NCBI RefSeq assembly: GCF_000740675.1 | Contig: NZ_JPXI01000029.1 | Location: 310,001-374,000, forward strand | Origin: Massilia sp. BSC265 | Lineage (GTDB): Bacteria > Pseudomonadota > Gammaproteobacteria > Burkholderiales > Burkholderiaceae_D | DNA: 64,000 bases | Reading direction: 5' to 3' | In this document: in pieces, positions 1-7,539 of the stretch | How positions within the stretch are numbered: the first letter of the stretch is position 1 | How the letters are laid out: every line of letters starts with the position of its first letter | The notes under the pieces: model-generated | Database searches by the model: none | The model's input: only the letters and a program-made list of their open reading frames with translations | Told to the model about the DNA's origin: nothing | Translations under genes and position numbers: made by a program

Positions 1-94
1 ACGGATTCTTGCCGCCGCCGAGTGGCAATTTTGCTTCATAACCTGATGCATTTTTCCTGCAACGGACGGATGCGGAGGCGGCTCAGTACAAGAA

Positions 95-286
95 GTGTCG
101 CCGCACTGGCTGCGCCACACGTTCGCAAAAGCGTTGATCGCGAAGGGACACGATATCCGCGTGGTGGCGCAGTCGCTCGGCCATGCGAGCGTGACGGCCA
201 CGATGCGCTACACCAGGCAGAGCGCACTTGATAAGATCCGGAAGTATGAGCGCGAGGGGGCGACGATATGGCGACCCAGTAGTTGA
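95..286 (+). pseudogene. Tyrosine recombinase, C-terminal remnant
   Basis: Only the last ~63 residues of a phage/Xer-type integrase remain. The fragment opens with SPHWLRHTFAKAL, the conserved box containing the catalytic H-x-L-R, followed by LGHASVTATMRYTR with the second His and the Tyr nucleophile. The frame is closed by a stop at 44-46, and no N-terminal or core-binding domain is recognisable in the 44 bases before it. The gene is therefore broken, or its 5' part is scrambled just at the window edge. The GTG at 95 is a nominal start only. It marks the edge of a former mobile element; whether intact sequence lies left of the window cannot be seen. Confidence 0.75.
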
Positions 287-375
287 GTAGACTCCAGTAG
301 TGCGGCATACTTGAGCGTTCCGGCAGCGAATTCAGGGAAACGGCGTCCTGTGCTGTTCAACGCATCATTGACATC

Positions 376-990
376 ATGAAGATCGACAGAAACTGGCAAG
401 CGAAGTTCGACTGGAATGCATACGACGATTACAAGGAAGCCTGGGTCGAACACGACCGACTGCGTCAATCGAACTCGTTGATTGGATGGATCTATATTGG
501 CATCGATACGCGGAGACCGGGTGAAGTAAAGGTTGGCAAGACCACTGGTGAGCTTGGGACCAGAGCGAGCAGCACGCAAAATCCGTACTACACGCTTTTT
601 CACGCGTTCAAGGTGAAAGAAGGCCTCGCGCCGCACATAATTGGTTCCATCGAGGAATCAACTTTCGCAATGTTAGACGGCCAATACGACCGGGTCACAC
701 ATTGGGGCTCGAATAAGAAATCCGAGTGGTTCAAGGCTCGGCCTGGAAGGCTACTTTTGTCGCCAGAGGAAATGGCTGAGGTCGTATCTGAATTTCTCTA
801 TCAACACTACAGCAGTAGCATGTATTGCTATTACTGTCCCGATCGTGATATCGGTGTCATCCATGGTTGGCACAATCCGCTTGTCAGGGGTAATTTACCG
901 CCTTACCAAGCGCTAGATCATAGCAATCCGCCGGTCGCGTTCGAATGTTATCTGCCAGGGGGCTGTGGGCTCGACTGCAATTGCTGGTAA
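376..990 (+). CDS. GIY-YIG superfamily protein (T5orf172/MUG113-like)
   Basis: A 204-residue protein. Residues ~36-100 look like a GIY-YIG-type nuclease core of the T5orf172/MUG113 kind: GWIYIGID, then VKVGKTTGEL, then RASSTQNPYYTLFHAF, then IEESTFAML supplying an acidic residue. Families like this are found in phages, mobile elements and DNA-processing systems; the actual substrate is unknown. The C-terminus is Cys/His-containing (YCYYCPD, GGCGLDCNCW) and might bind metal. Base composition is visibly more AT-rich than the neighbours, and it sits beside an integrase remnant, so recent transfer is likely. No partner gene (methylase, helicase) is adjacent. Confidence 0.6.
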   Translation: MKIDRNWQAKFDWNAYDDYKEAWVEHDRLRQSNSLIGWIYIGIDTRRPGEVKVGKTTGELGTRASSTQNPYYTLFHAFKVKEGLAPHIIGSIEESTFAMLDGQYDRVTHWGSNKKSEWFKARPGRLLLSPEEMAEVVSEFLYQHYSSSMYCYYCPDRDIGVIHGWHNPLVRGNLPPYQALDHSNPPVAFECYLPGGCGLDCNCW

Positions 991-1375
991 CCCGCGCACC
1001 CTTCTAGCAATGATTCAAGTAGGCTCTCGCCCTCGTGCGAGGGACGAATGCACTGAGTGACCGTATTTAGGTAAACTTTTGGCCACCTTCACCGAGTGGG
1101 TATATTTAGGTACATCGCCGCTAAAACTTCCGTCGGCTTTTTACCTAAAACCTATCCCGGATACTCCACGGGCCATAAATCAAGGGCTTAGCTCAGCTTA
1201 CAGTGAGTAGTTTTAGGTAAGAGCACTACTCCTTCGGGTCCTGAACATGTCCAACACCGGAGACACGGTTGGCCTGCCATTCGCAGCCAAGTCCCGCCGA
1301 CCCAAGTTGCACGCCCCGCATGCCATCTGCGCGGCCTCGGCTTGTTCAGGCGCCACCCGCACTGCAGGAGGAATC
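991..1375. other. Non-coding gap with repeat array
   Basis: No convincing gene lies between the GIY-YIG gene and the first Usp gene. The left two-thirds is AT-richer and contains the TTTAGGTA repeats listed separately. The right end carries the AGGAGG ribosome-binding site at 1366-1371. An in-frame upstream extension of the Usp gene from 1247 is open, but its residues (Arg/Ala/Ser-rich) look non-coding. Confidence 0.6.
1064..1220. repeat. Cluster of four TTTAGGTA motifs (two direct, one inverted pair)
   Basis: TATTTAGGTA occurs at 1064-1073 and 1103-1112 in the same orientation. TTACCTAAAA at 1141-1150 and TTTTAGGTAA at 1211-1220 are perfect 10-bp inverted copies of each other. Four copies in 160 bp of otherwise unremarkable non-coding DNA, next to an integrase stub, suggest arm- or core-type recombinase sites, a regulator-binding array or a former att region. 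Function is inferred only. Confidence 0.5.
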
Positions 1376-1804
1376 ATGAAAACATTGCTTGTTCCGTGCG
1401 ACGGCTCCGAAAACGCCCTTCGGGCTCTCATGCATGCCGCCTTGAAGGTCCAGGACAGCTGCGTCCCCGTCAAAGTGGACCTGCTGCACGTGCTCGATCC
1501 GATCAGCTTCCGCGCGCCCGACGCCGTCCTGTCGTCCGAGGGTCTGCGCCGACTGCACCCGAGGGAAGCCGAACGCGCACTGCAAGCGGCACGCGCGATG
1601 CTGGGAGAAGCCGGCATTGCCTTCCGCGAGTCCTGCCGGATCGGGCAGCCAGCCGATGAAATAGCGGACCATGTGCGCGAGCACGGCCACGCGAGCATCG
1701 TCATGGGGACACGTGGCCTCGGCCCGGTCGCCAGCCTGGTGCTGGGGTCGGTTGCGAGTCGGGTGGTGGGCCTGGTGCGCGTGCCGGTCACGCTCGTCAA
1801 GTAG
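1376..1804 (+). CDS. Universal stress protein, UspA family (copy 1)
   Basis: A 142-residue single-domain Usp. It begins KTLLVPCDGSENALRAL, the first beta strand with the nucleotide-contacting Asp. It ends with MGTRGLG-x7-LGSVASRVV, matching the G-x2-G-x9-G-(S/T) motif of ATP-binding Usps, then VPVTLVK. The start is set by AGGAGG at 1366-1371, 4 nt before ATG. It lies 57 nt upstream of the patatin gene on the same strand, with two more Usp genes behind, so this is one stress-related cluster. Usps of this type act in the cytoplasm in starvation, oxygen limitation or redox stress; the particular trigger cannot be told. Confidence 0.9.
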   Translation: MKTLLVPCDGSENALRALMHAALKVQDSCVPVKVDLLHVLDPISFRAPDAVLSSEGLRRLHPREAERALQAARAMLGEAGIAFRESCRIGQPADEIADHVREHGHASIVMGTRGLGPVASLVLGSVASRVVGLVRVPVTLVK

Positions 1805-1861
1805 CGAAACACGCCGTATTGTCCTCCCTGCCCCGATCCCGGAACCAGCCAAGGAGCCCGC

Positions 1862-2893
1862 ATGCAGAACGCGCAATCTACCCCATCCAGCCGACCGGTA
1901 CGGGTCGACATCGCCCTGCAGGGCGGCGGCGCCCACGGGGCCTTCACCTGGGGCGCGCTGGACCGCCTGCTGGAAGACGAGGACCTGGTATTCGACGGGA
2001 TCAGCGGCACCAGCGCCGGGGCCATGAACGCCGTGGTACTGGCCGACGGCTACGCGCGCGGCGGCGGAAAGGCCGGGGCGCAGCGCGCGCTGCAGCGGTT
2101 CTGGCGCGCCGTCAGCGACATGGCACGCTTCAGTCCGCTCCAGCGCTCGCCGCTGGACAGCATGATGGGACGCTGGTCGATGGACGGCTCGATCGCTTAC
2201 CTGTGGTTCCAACTCGCCAGCAATCTGGTGTCGCCCTACCAGTTCAATCCGGCGAACCTGAACCCGCTGCGCGAACTTCTCGTGGGCCTGGTCGACTTCG
2301 ACCGGGTACGCAGCTGCGAAGAACTGAAGCTGTTCATTTCCGCCACCAATGTGCGAACCGGGCGCGCGCGCATCTTCCGGCGCGCCGAGCTCGGCATCGA
2401 CCACCTGCTGGCCTCGGCCTGCCTTCCCCAGCTGTACCAGGCGGTCGACATCGACGGCGAGGCGTACTGGGATGGCGGATACATGGGCAACCCGGCACTG
2501 TTTCCGCTGATCGACGAAACCGCCGCACACGACCTGATCATCATCCAGGTCAATCCGGTGCTGCGGCCGGAGTTGCCGCGTACGGCCGTGGAGATCACGA
2601 ACCGGCTCAACGAGATCACCTTCAACGCCAGCCTGGTCCGGGAAATCGCGTCGATCGTGCTGCTCAAGGAACTCATCGATGAAGAACGGATCGACCGCGC
2701 GCGTTTCACGGAAATGCGCCTGCACCAGATCGACGCCGACGAGGAACTCCTGCGTCTGAGCGTCTCCAGCAAGTTCAACGCCGACTGGAATTTCCTCCAG
2801 TACCTGCACGGGGTCGGATACTGCGCCGCCAACCGCTGGCTCGCCACCAACGCACAATTCCTGGGAACCCAGTCGACCCTGAAGTTGGCTTGA
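1862..2893 (+). CDS. Patatin-like phospholipase family protein
   Basis: A 343-residue patatin-fold hydrolase. Key sites are the oxyanion-hole loop ALQGGGAHGAF (residues ~18-28), the nucleophile elbow GISGTSAGAMNA (G-x-S-x-G, ~45-56), and the catalytic Asp loop YWDGGYMGNPALFPL (~203-217). The family hydrolyses phospholipids or other acyl esters with a Ser-Asp dyad. There is no signal peptide, so it is probably cytoplasmic or peripheral. ATG at 1862 follows AAGGAG with good spacing. Standing between Usp genes suggests membrane or storage-lipid remodelling under stress, which is inference from context. Confidence 0.88.
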   Translation: MQNAQSTPSSRPVRVDIALQGGGAHGAFTWGALDRLLEDEDLVFDGISGTSAGAMNAVVLADGYARGGGKAGAQRALQRFWRAVSDMARFSPLQRSPLDSMMGRWSMDGSIAYLWFQLASNLVSPYQFNPANLNPLRELLVGLVDFDRVRSCEELKLFISATNVRTGRARIFRRAELGIDHLLASACLPQLYQAVDIDGEAYWDGGYMGNPALFPLIDETAAHDLIIIQVNPVLRPELPRTAVEITNRLNEITFNASLVREIASIVLLKELIDEERIDRARFTEMRLHQIDADEELLRLSVSSKFNADWNFLQYLHGVGYCAANRWLATNAQFLGTQSTLKLA

Positions 2894-3169
2894 CCAGTGT
2901 TCGAAGCCGGCGGCAGGGTGCGGAAACCAAACCAGCGGAATCGACTCAAAGGATGGTGACGCCACCACCCTGGGGCAAGGTGGAGCGGTTTCTACCGCCA
3001 TGCGCCGGTGTCGACCATCTGCTCCATGCGATGGCGCCCTACTACGCGGTATCGTTCGATGATGCCCTTGGTCTGGTGCCGATTGGCAGGCAGAAGCACA
3101 CGCGATCCTCGCGCACGCAGCCGAGCACCATGGTGCGCCACGCACCGAACAACTTCCCAGGGAGGCGCG

Positions 3170-3616
3170 GTGAAGAAGATCCTTGTGCCTTGTGACGGTT
3201 CCGACAGTGCCTTGCGTGCAGTCCGCCACGCCGCGGCCGAGGCGCAGTCCCACTCCACACCGGCACGGCTCGAACTGCTGCATGTCATCGAGCCCGAAGC
3301 GGCTGCGAAATTTGTGGAACAGCATCCGCTTGCCGCGTCGCAGACGGCCGCAAGCCCGGACACGCCGTCCCCGCCCGCCGTCACGCAGGCCTTGCACGCT
3401 GCTACCGGCATCCTCGAGCAGACCGGCGTTGCCTACGACCTACATTGGCGTGCGGGGCATCCCGCTCCCGAGATCGCCGCCCACGCGCAGGAGCACGGCT
3501 GCGAGGAGGTGATCATGGGCACCCGCGGCAGGGGCGCGCTCGCCAGCCTGGTGATGGGGTCCATCGCGACCCAGGTAGTCCGCCTCGTGGATATCCCGGT
3601 CACCCTGGTCAGGTAG
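3170..3616 (+). CDS. Universal stress protein, UspA family (copy 2)
   Basis: A 148-residue Usp starting at GTG 3170 (VKKILVPCDGSDSALRAV) behind GGGAGG at 3160-3165. It keeps the ATP-loop pattern MGTRGRG-x7-MGSIATQVV and ends VDIPVTLVR. A Pro/Ala-rich insert around residues 50-70 (ASQTAASPDTPSPP) is absent from copy 1. The 276-bp gap upstream has no recognisable gene. It forms a tandem series with copies 1 and 3; the sequences are clearly homologous but diverged, so the duplication is old. Confidence 0.88.
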   Translation: MKKILVPCDGSDSALRAVRHAAAEAQSHSTPARLELLHVIEPEAAAKFVEQHPLAASQTAASPDTPSPPAVTQALHAATGILEQTGVAYDLHWRAGHPAPEIAAHAQEHGCEEVIMGTRGRGALASLVMGSIATQVVRLVDIPVTLVR

Positions 3617-3647
3617 CATCGACCCCGACTCGCCTTGCGGTGGGAGC

Positions 3648-4074
3648 ATGAAGAAAATACTCGTCCCAAGCGATGGATCCGAGAACGCGGTACGGGCAAC
3701 TCCGCCATGCCGTCGCCTATGTCCGGCGGTCGGGTCCCGCCCGGGTCGATCTCGTACACGTGCTCGACCCGCACCGCCACCGCGCCAAGGCATCCGTACT
3801 GTCGTCCGATGAGCTCGCCCGGCTCGCACCTGACGATTTCCAACGTGCCACCGACGCGGCCCGGCAGATCCTGGATGCGGCGGCAATACCCTACCGCCTG
3901 CACTGCCGGGCCGGCGATCCGGCGAGCGAGATCGCCGCACAGGCGCGCGAGTCCGGCTGCGACATGGTCATCATGGGGACACGCGGGCTGGGCCTCATGG
4001 GAAACCTGGTGATCGGTTCTGTCGCATCCCGGGTCGTGTGCTACGTCGACGTTCCGGTCACTCTCATCAAATAG
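3648..4074 (+). pseudogene. Universal stress protein (copy 3), frameshifted
   Basis: Translation from ATG 3648 (GGGAG at 3642-3646) gives MKKILVPSDGSENAVRA and then leaves the Usp frame. The rest of the protein (LRHAVAYVRR... to MGTRGLG...IGSVASRVV and VPVTLIK) continues in the next frame to the stop at 4072-4074. Removing one A from GCAACTC at 3697-3702 would restore ...AVRALRHAV..., exactly the pattern of the other two copies. So one base was inserted, or the sequence has an error. The remaining 3' part keeps the full ATP-binding loop, showing little further decay and favouring a recent event or a read error. Confidence 0.8.
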
Positions 4075-4345
4075 GCTCCGCGCGGCGGGCCACCGGCCGT
4101 GCGTCAAACCGCGTCCAGCCGGGATACCCGCCCTTCCGGCGCAAACTCCACCAGCGACATCCTGGCAGACAGGTCGCGGTGCGACACCGCGCGCCGTACA
4201 TGGCCGGCGAACGCGACTGATCTGCTCGGCTTGGACTGCCCCGGCCGCCGTCCTTGGTGGCCGGTTTTGTAGCTAATCGAGGCAATGCGTGGGTTAGTTA
4301 CATTTTTCGTGCTATAGTCTCCGCACACCCAATTCCGTTTCCATC

Positions 4346-5338
4346 ATGGCCACGCTTTCATCCTGGGACGACAACCCGACCAAGGCCTTCGATGCCTTTG
4401 TCGTCAGCCTCGACTTTGCCGAGACCGCCAAACGCCTGCCGGCCGACGGCAAGCTCAAGACGGTCTCGAAGCAATCCGTCGCGATCTACGCGTACATGTT
4501 CCGGAGTTTCTGCAACTGGATGACGGAGCAAGGGAAAACCTTCTCCACGATCGACCAGGCCGATATCAAGCGGTTCATCAACCGCGCCGACGAGCATGGC
4601 CAGGTCATCAACAGCAAGATCGCCTACCGTTACCTGCGCCTGCTCGAGCGCTGCTACCAGCACCTTGGCGCCGATCCGAACCCGGCGCGGCAGGCGATCC
4701 TGGCGACTGGACCGGCCGAGTTCAAAAGGGACGACCCCGGCCGGGCACTGTCGGAGGACCAGCTGCGCCGGTTCTTCGACGCCCTGCCCTCGGCGCCGGT
4801 GCGCCTGCGCCGCACGACTCCCTTCGACGGCTGGAAGCGCCGGCGCGACCGCGCCATGCAGCTCGTGATGGCGCTGGCCGGGCTGCGGGTGTCCGAGGCG
4901 ATCGGCCTGCTGCTCACCGAGGTCGGGCAGCAGGCCGATCTCGACGGCGCCATCGAACTGACCATCACCCCGAGCCAGAAGCATGACACCAGCCATGAGC
5001 ACGTCACCCTCCTCCCGCGAGAAGGCGCCGTCGAGCTGCAGGCCTGGTTGAAGGAGCGCGCCGAGATGGGTATTCCGGGCGATTTCGTCTTCCCTGCCAA
5101 TACGGAGGGGCGCAGGATGATCAAGAAGACCGTGTACATGCAGGTCCGGGCCACCTTCGAGCGTGCGGGCATCGACCCGTCCCGGGCGGGCGGACGCACC
5201 TTGCGGAATACCTTCGCCCACCGGAAACTGGCCGAGGGCGCGGCGCCTAGCGAGCTCAAGGACACGCTCGGCCTGGCGCTGGAGCGGTCCGCTGCGGACT
5301 ACAAGTTCGCGCGTGTCAAGCCGGATGCCGGAAGCTGA
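4346..5338 (+). CDS. Tyrosine-type recombinase/integrase with atypical active site
   Basis: A 330-residue protein with a SAM-like N-terminal core-binding domain (~1-115) and a C-terminal catalytic domain. Arg-I is in GLRVSEAIG and a Lys lies in the hairpin near QKHDTSHEHVTLLP. The box-II segment reads GRTLRNTFAHRKL, so the usual His of H-x-L-R is Arg. The LGH position reads LGLALERSAADYKF, so the third-box His is Leu while the Tyr remains. The usual R-K-H-R-H-Y set is therefore only partly kept. ATG 4346 is preceded by a TATAGT -10-like box at 4313-4318. It could serve the adjacent accessory genes or be a domesticated recombinase. Confidence 0.8.
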   Translation: MATLSSWDDNPTKAFDAFVVSLDFAETAKRLPADGKLKTVSKQSVAIYAYMFRSFCNWMTEQGKTFSTIDQADIKRFINRADEHGQVINSKIAYRYLRLLERCYQHLGADPNPARQAILATGPAEFKRDDPGRALSEDQLRRFFDALPSAPVRLRRTTPFDGWKRRRDRAMQLVMALAGLRVSEAIGLLLTEVGQQADLDGAIELTITPSQKHDTSHEHVTLLPREGAVELQAWLKERAEMGIPGDFVFPANTEGRRMIKKTVYMQVRATFERAGIDPSRAGGRTLRNTFAHRKLAEGAAPSELKDTLGLALERSAADYKFARVKPDAGS

Positions 5339-5519
5339 TACCGTATTTTGCCCGCCGCTTTACCGCATACCCGTACTGTACCGGCCAGTGCGGCTCCTCC
5401 TCGAACGCATGCCGGGCTTTCAGCGCCCAGTACGGCTCGCGCAGCAGTTCCCGCCCGAGCAGTACGAGGTCGGCGTCGCCGCCGGTGACGGTGTCGTCGG
5501 CCTCCCCCTGGGTGCAGGG
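5316..5519 (-). pseudogene. Old Yellow Enzyme (NADH:flavin oxidoreductase), C-terminal remnant
   Basis: Reading leftward from 5519 the frame gives GGDADLVLLGRELLREPYW followed by ALKARHAF and WPVQYGYAVKRRA. This is the FMN-phosphate-binding GRELL-x-(D/N)PYWP region and C-terminal tail of YqjM/NamA-class OYE proteins. It starts in frame immediately after the DUF3703 stop codon (5520-5522) and has no start codon or upstream barrel, so only about 60 of roughly 350 residues survive. Its end overlaps the integrase stop by about 20 bp. It is probably left over from a deletion that joined it to the DUF3703 gene. Confidence 0.7.
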
Positions 5520-6149
5520 TCATTCCCCGATCAGTCGACGGATAGCGGGCGCGATCGGCAGGCGCTTGAACATGCCGATGTCCGTGCCTCCGGTATTCCC
5601 GGTCGGGACGATCCCCACGGCCGATCCCAGGGCGCCAAGCACGATGCGTACGAGCTGTCCCCAGACCTCCGGCACCGAGCGGCGCTTCAAGCCGATCTTC
5701 AGCATCCAGTAATGCGCCAGCACGTGCGGGACAAGCTGCCGCTGGCCTAGCACATGGGCTGTTTCAAGGTGCCGGAAGGCCTGTATCAACAGTCCATCGC
5801 GATACAAGCGGCCGGCTGCCGCCATCTCGGCGTCGAACGCCTGCCGGCGCAGGTCCCCCGGCACGCGCCGCTTCGATCCGGATGCCACTCCACGCGCGGC
5901 ACAGGCTGCCGGTCCGGTTCTCCCCGTAGGCTCCGGCACCGGCTCGCTCCGCGCCGCGCTGCGCCGCTGTACTTTGCGGTAGCGACAGAACAGGCAGCCG
6001 GTAGCGGCCGGCGAAGCCGGGCCGGACGCGAACGAGGCCTGTGGCGGGACGCCGGCTCCTGCCGGTCGCGGGCGCGCGGATGTCGTCGCGCCGGCGCTGG
6101 ACGAGGAGTTTCGGGCTGGGTCGGGGACGGCGGTAGGTGGCTGGACCAT
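5520..6149 (-). CDS. DUF3703 domain protein with low-complexity N-terminus
   Basis: Residues ~98-209 match the DUF3703 type: FDAEMAAAGRLYRDGLL, HLETAHVLGQ, HVLAHYWMLKIGL, VGIVPTGNTGGTD and PIAPAIRRLIGE. DUF3703 has no known biochemical function but often lies with metal-resistance genes. The first ~95 residues are Pro/Ala/Ser/Arg-rich with one CLFC motif and could be non-native or a decayed upstream gene. Start 6149 is chosen because GAGG lies about 9 nt before it and the CueR-type promoter leaves a leader of ~25 nt; ATGs at 6161 and 6167 are possible. No MerR regulator is adjacent, so control must act in trans. Confidence 0.6.
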   Translation of the reverse strand: MVQPPTAVPDPARNSSSSAGATTSARPRPAGAGVPPQASFASGPASPAATGCLFCRYRKVQRRSAARSEPVPEPTGRTGPAACAARGVASGSKRRVPGDLRRQAFDAEMAAAGRLYRDGLLIQAFRHLETAHVLGQRQLVPHVLAHYWMLKIGLKRRSVPEVWGQLVRIVLGALGSAVGIVPTGNTGGTDIGMFKRLPIAPAIRRLIGE

Positions 6150-6179
6150 GGTGAACCTCATGAACAATGCTTGAGTAAC

Positions 6180-6210
6180 ACTGTAAACCTTCCAATAATG
6201 GGAAGGTCAA
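6180..6210 (-). promoter_or_regulatory. CueR/MerR-type metal-responsive promoter
   Basis: On the minus strand the -35 TTGACC (6210-6205) and -10 TACAGT (6185-6180) are separated by exactly 19 bp. The spacer carries the perfect dyad ACCTTCC-N7-GGAAGGT. An overlong 19-bp spacer with this dyad is the hallmark of CueR/HmrR-class copper (or silver/gold) activators. The promoter points at the DUF3703 gene. Confidence 0.85.
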
Positions 6211-6764
6211 GCCCTGGCCGCCATGCTCCAGAACGGCGGAACCGATGTCCAGCGATCCTGCGCCTGCCCGTTACGGGCAGTGCCGGCGCATCGCTTCCCT
6301 ATGCTGGCGGCAACCGGGCGACATCCCGCCCGGTTGCCGCTCCAACGTCGCCTGCCCCGCTCCCTCGTTGGGCGCGTCCGCCATGTTCCGATGCATTGCG
6401 CACATCGTTCCTTGGTCGGCGTGCCCGGTCGCGCCAGCGGCCGTGCCCCCGCGCCGAGGCTGAAGGGCAGCCCACAGGTTCCTGAAACGCCGCACATATG
6501 TCGAGCAAGCACCGCGCCGAAGATGTCGACAGCCGTAGGCGTACCGTCTTCCGCGGCGGCTGCATGCGATTGCCTGAAATATGTATGTGGCCTGTTCGTG
6601 CAGGCTTGGTTTTCCCACCCATCGCCGGGTCCTTTCGGCAGCTCATCCTGTTGCACCGTTGGTAAACCCACGCCGATTGTCGGGTCCGCCAATCGTGCGC
6701 CGACGCGGCCCGCCTATACTCGATTCACGTCCAGGGCACTGGGCATCCAATCGAGGAGGCCGCG
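6211..6764. other. 554-bp stretch with no supported gene
   Basis: Both strands carry open frames here, but they are Arg/Pro/Cys-rich, share no recognisable motif and lack ribosome-binding sites. The sequence may include decayed remains of a metal-resistance or flanking gene between the CueR-type promoter and the PEP-CTERM gene. GAGGAGG just before 6765 belongs to the next gene. Confidence 0.5.
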
Positions 6765-7355
6765 ATGAAACGTATTTCCGCAGCAGCGATGTCCCTGGCG
6801 CTGCTATCCCTTCCGCCCATTGCCGGCGCCGAAACGCTGAGTTTCGAAGGCAGGATCCCATCGTCTCGCGCCGTAGTGCGGATTCCCATCACACTGGCCA
6901 ACCCGCTCTCCGGCGTGATCGTCTGGACCGATTCCTACGCGGGCGGGCAGGCTTTCGATCCGATCACGGCCCTGTGGCGGGATGGCGTCCTGCTGGGCGA
7001 GAACGACGACGGGCCGGGATTGATGCCGGGCCAGAGCTGGTTCGATTCCGGGCTGCGCCTGGGCACACTGGAAGCGGGCGACTATCTGCTGACCATTACC
7101 AACTTCAACAACTTCGCCAATGGCAGCCTGCTCGCGGATGGCTTTCGTTTCGACGATCCCCTCTATCCGGCCTTGAACCTGAACAACTGCTTCGGTAGCG
7201 ACAATTGCCCCGGCAACTTCTGGCGGGTCCATTTGCAGGATGGCTTCATGCCGCCGGCGGTTCCGGAACCCGCACACGCCCTCCTGTTCGCCGCCGGCAC
7301 CGCCGTTCTCGCGGCAGCCCGGCGCCGGCGCATACGCTCTTCCCAAGCTACCTGA
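6765..7355 (+). CDS. PEP-CTERM sorting-domain exported protein (DVUA0089-like)
   Basis: A 196-residue secreted protein. A signal peptide (MKRISAAAMSLALLSLPPIAGAE) is followed by a beta-rich domain with SGVIVWTDSY, NDDGPGLMPGQSW and GDYLLTITNFNN, which resembles DVUA0089-type PEP-CTERM proteins. The C-terminus is VPEPAHALLFAAGTAVLAA followed by ARRRR, i.e. the PEP motif, one membrane helix and a basic tail. Such proteins are processed by exosortase/EpsH and linked to exopolysaccharide or biofilm matrix. GAGGAGG precedes the start. Exosortase is not in this window. Confidence 0.85.
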   Translation: MKRISAAAMSLALLSLPPIAGAETLSFEGRIPSSRAVVRIPITLANPLSGVIVWTDSYAGGQAFDPITALWRDGVLLGENDDGPGLMPGQSWFDSGLRLGTLEAGDYLLTITNFNNFANGSLLADGFRFDDPLYPALNLNNCFGSDNCPGNFWRVHLQDGFMPPAVPEPAHALLFAAGTAVLAAARRRRIRSSQAT

Positions 7356-7539
7356 ATGGCGCCGCCGAACAGCGTGCGGCAGCCATGCGTTCGCACCGTG
7401 CCAAAAGAATAGTTTGGCGAAAGTGCATCCAAAACGCTGCGTCCATCGTAGTGCCTGTATCCGCATTGCGCCGTGTCGTTCCGGCTGGCGCAGTGGAAAC
7501 AGGCAGCACCCATCTTCAACTTCTACGACAGGACGCGAC

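Noticed and set aside
1346..3397. Long minus-strand frame across Usp and patatin genes
   Set aside because: No domain, no start signal; the plus-strand Usp and patatin genes explain the DNA.
1376..4074. Usp/patatin cluster as a complete anaerobic or storage-polymer (PHB) regulon
   Set aside because: No phasin, PHB synthase, depolymerase or Fnr-type gene is present in the window, so only a general stress context is supported.
6223..6768. 181-codon frame in the gap before the PEP-CTERM gene
   Set aside because: Cys/Arg/Pro-rich random-looking residues, no ribosome-binding site, overlaps the next gene start.
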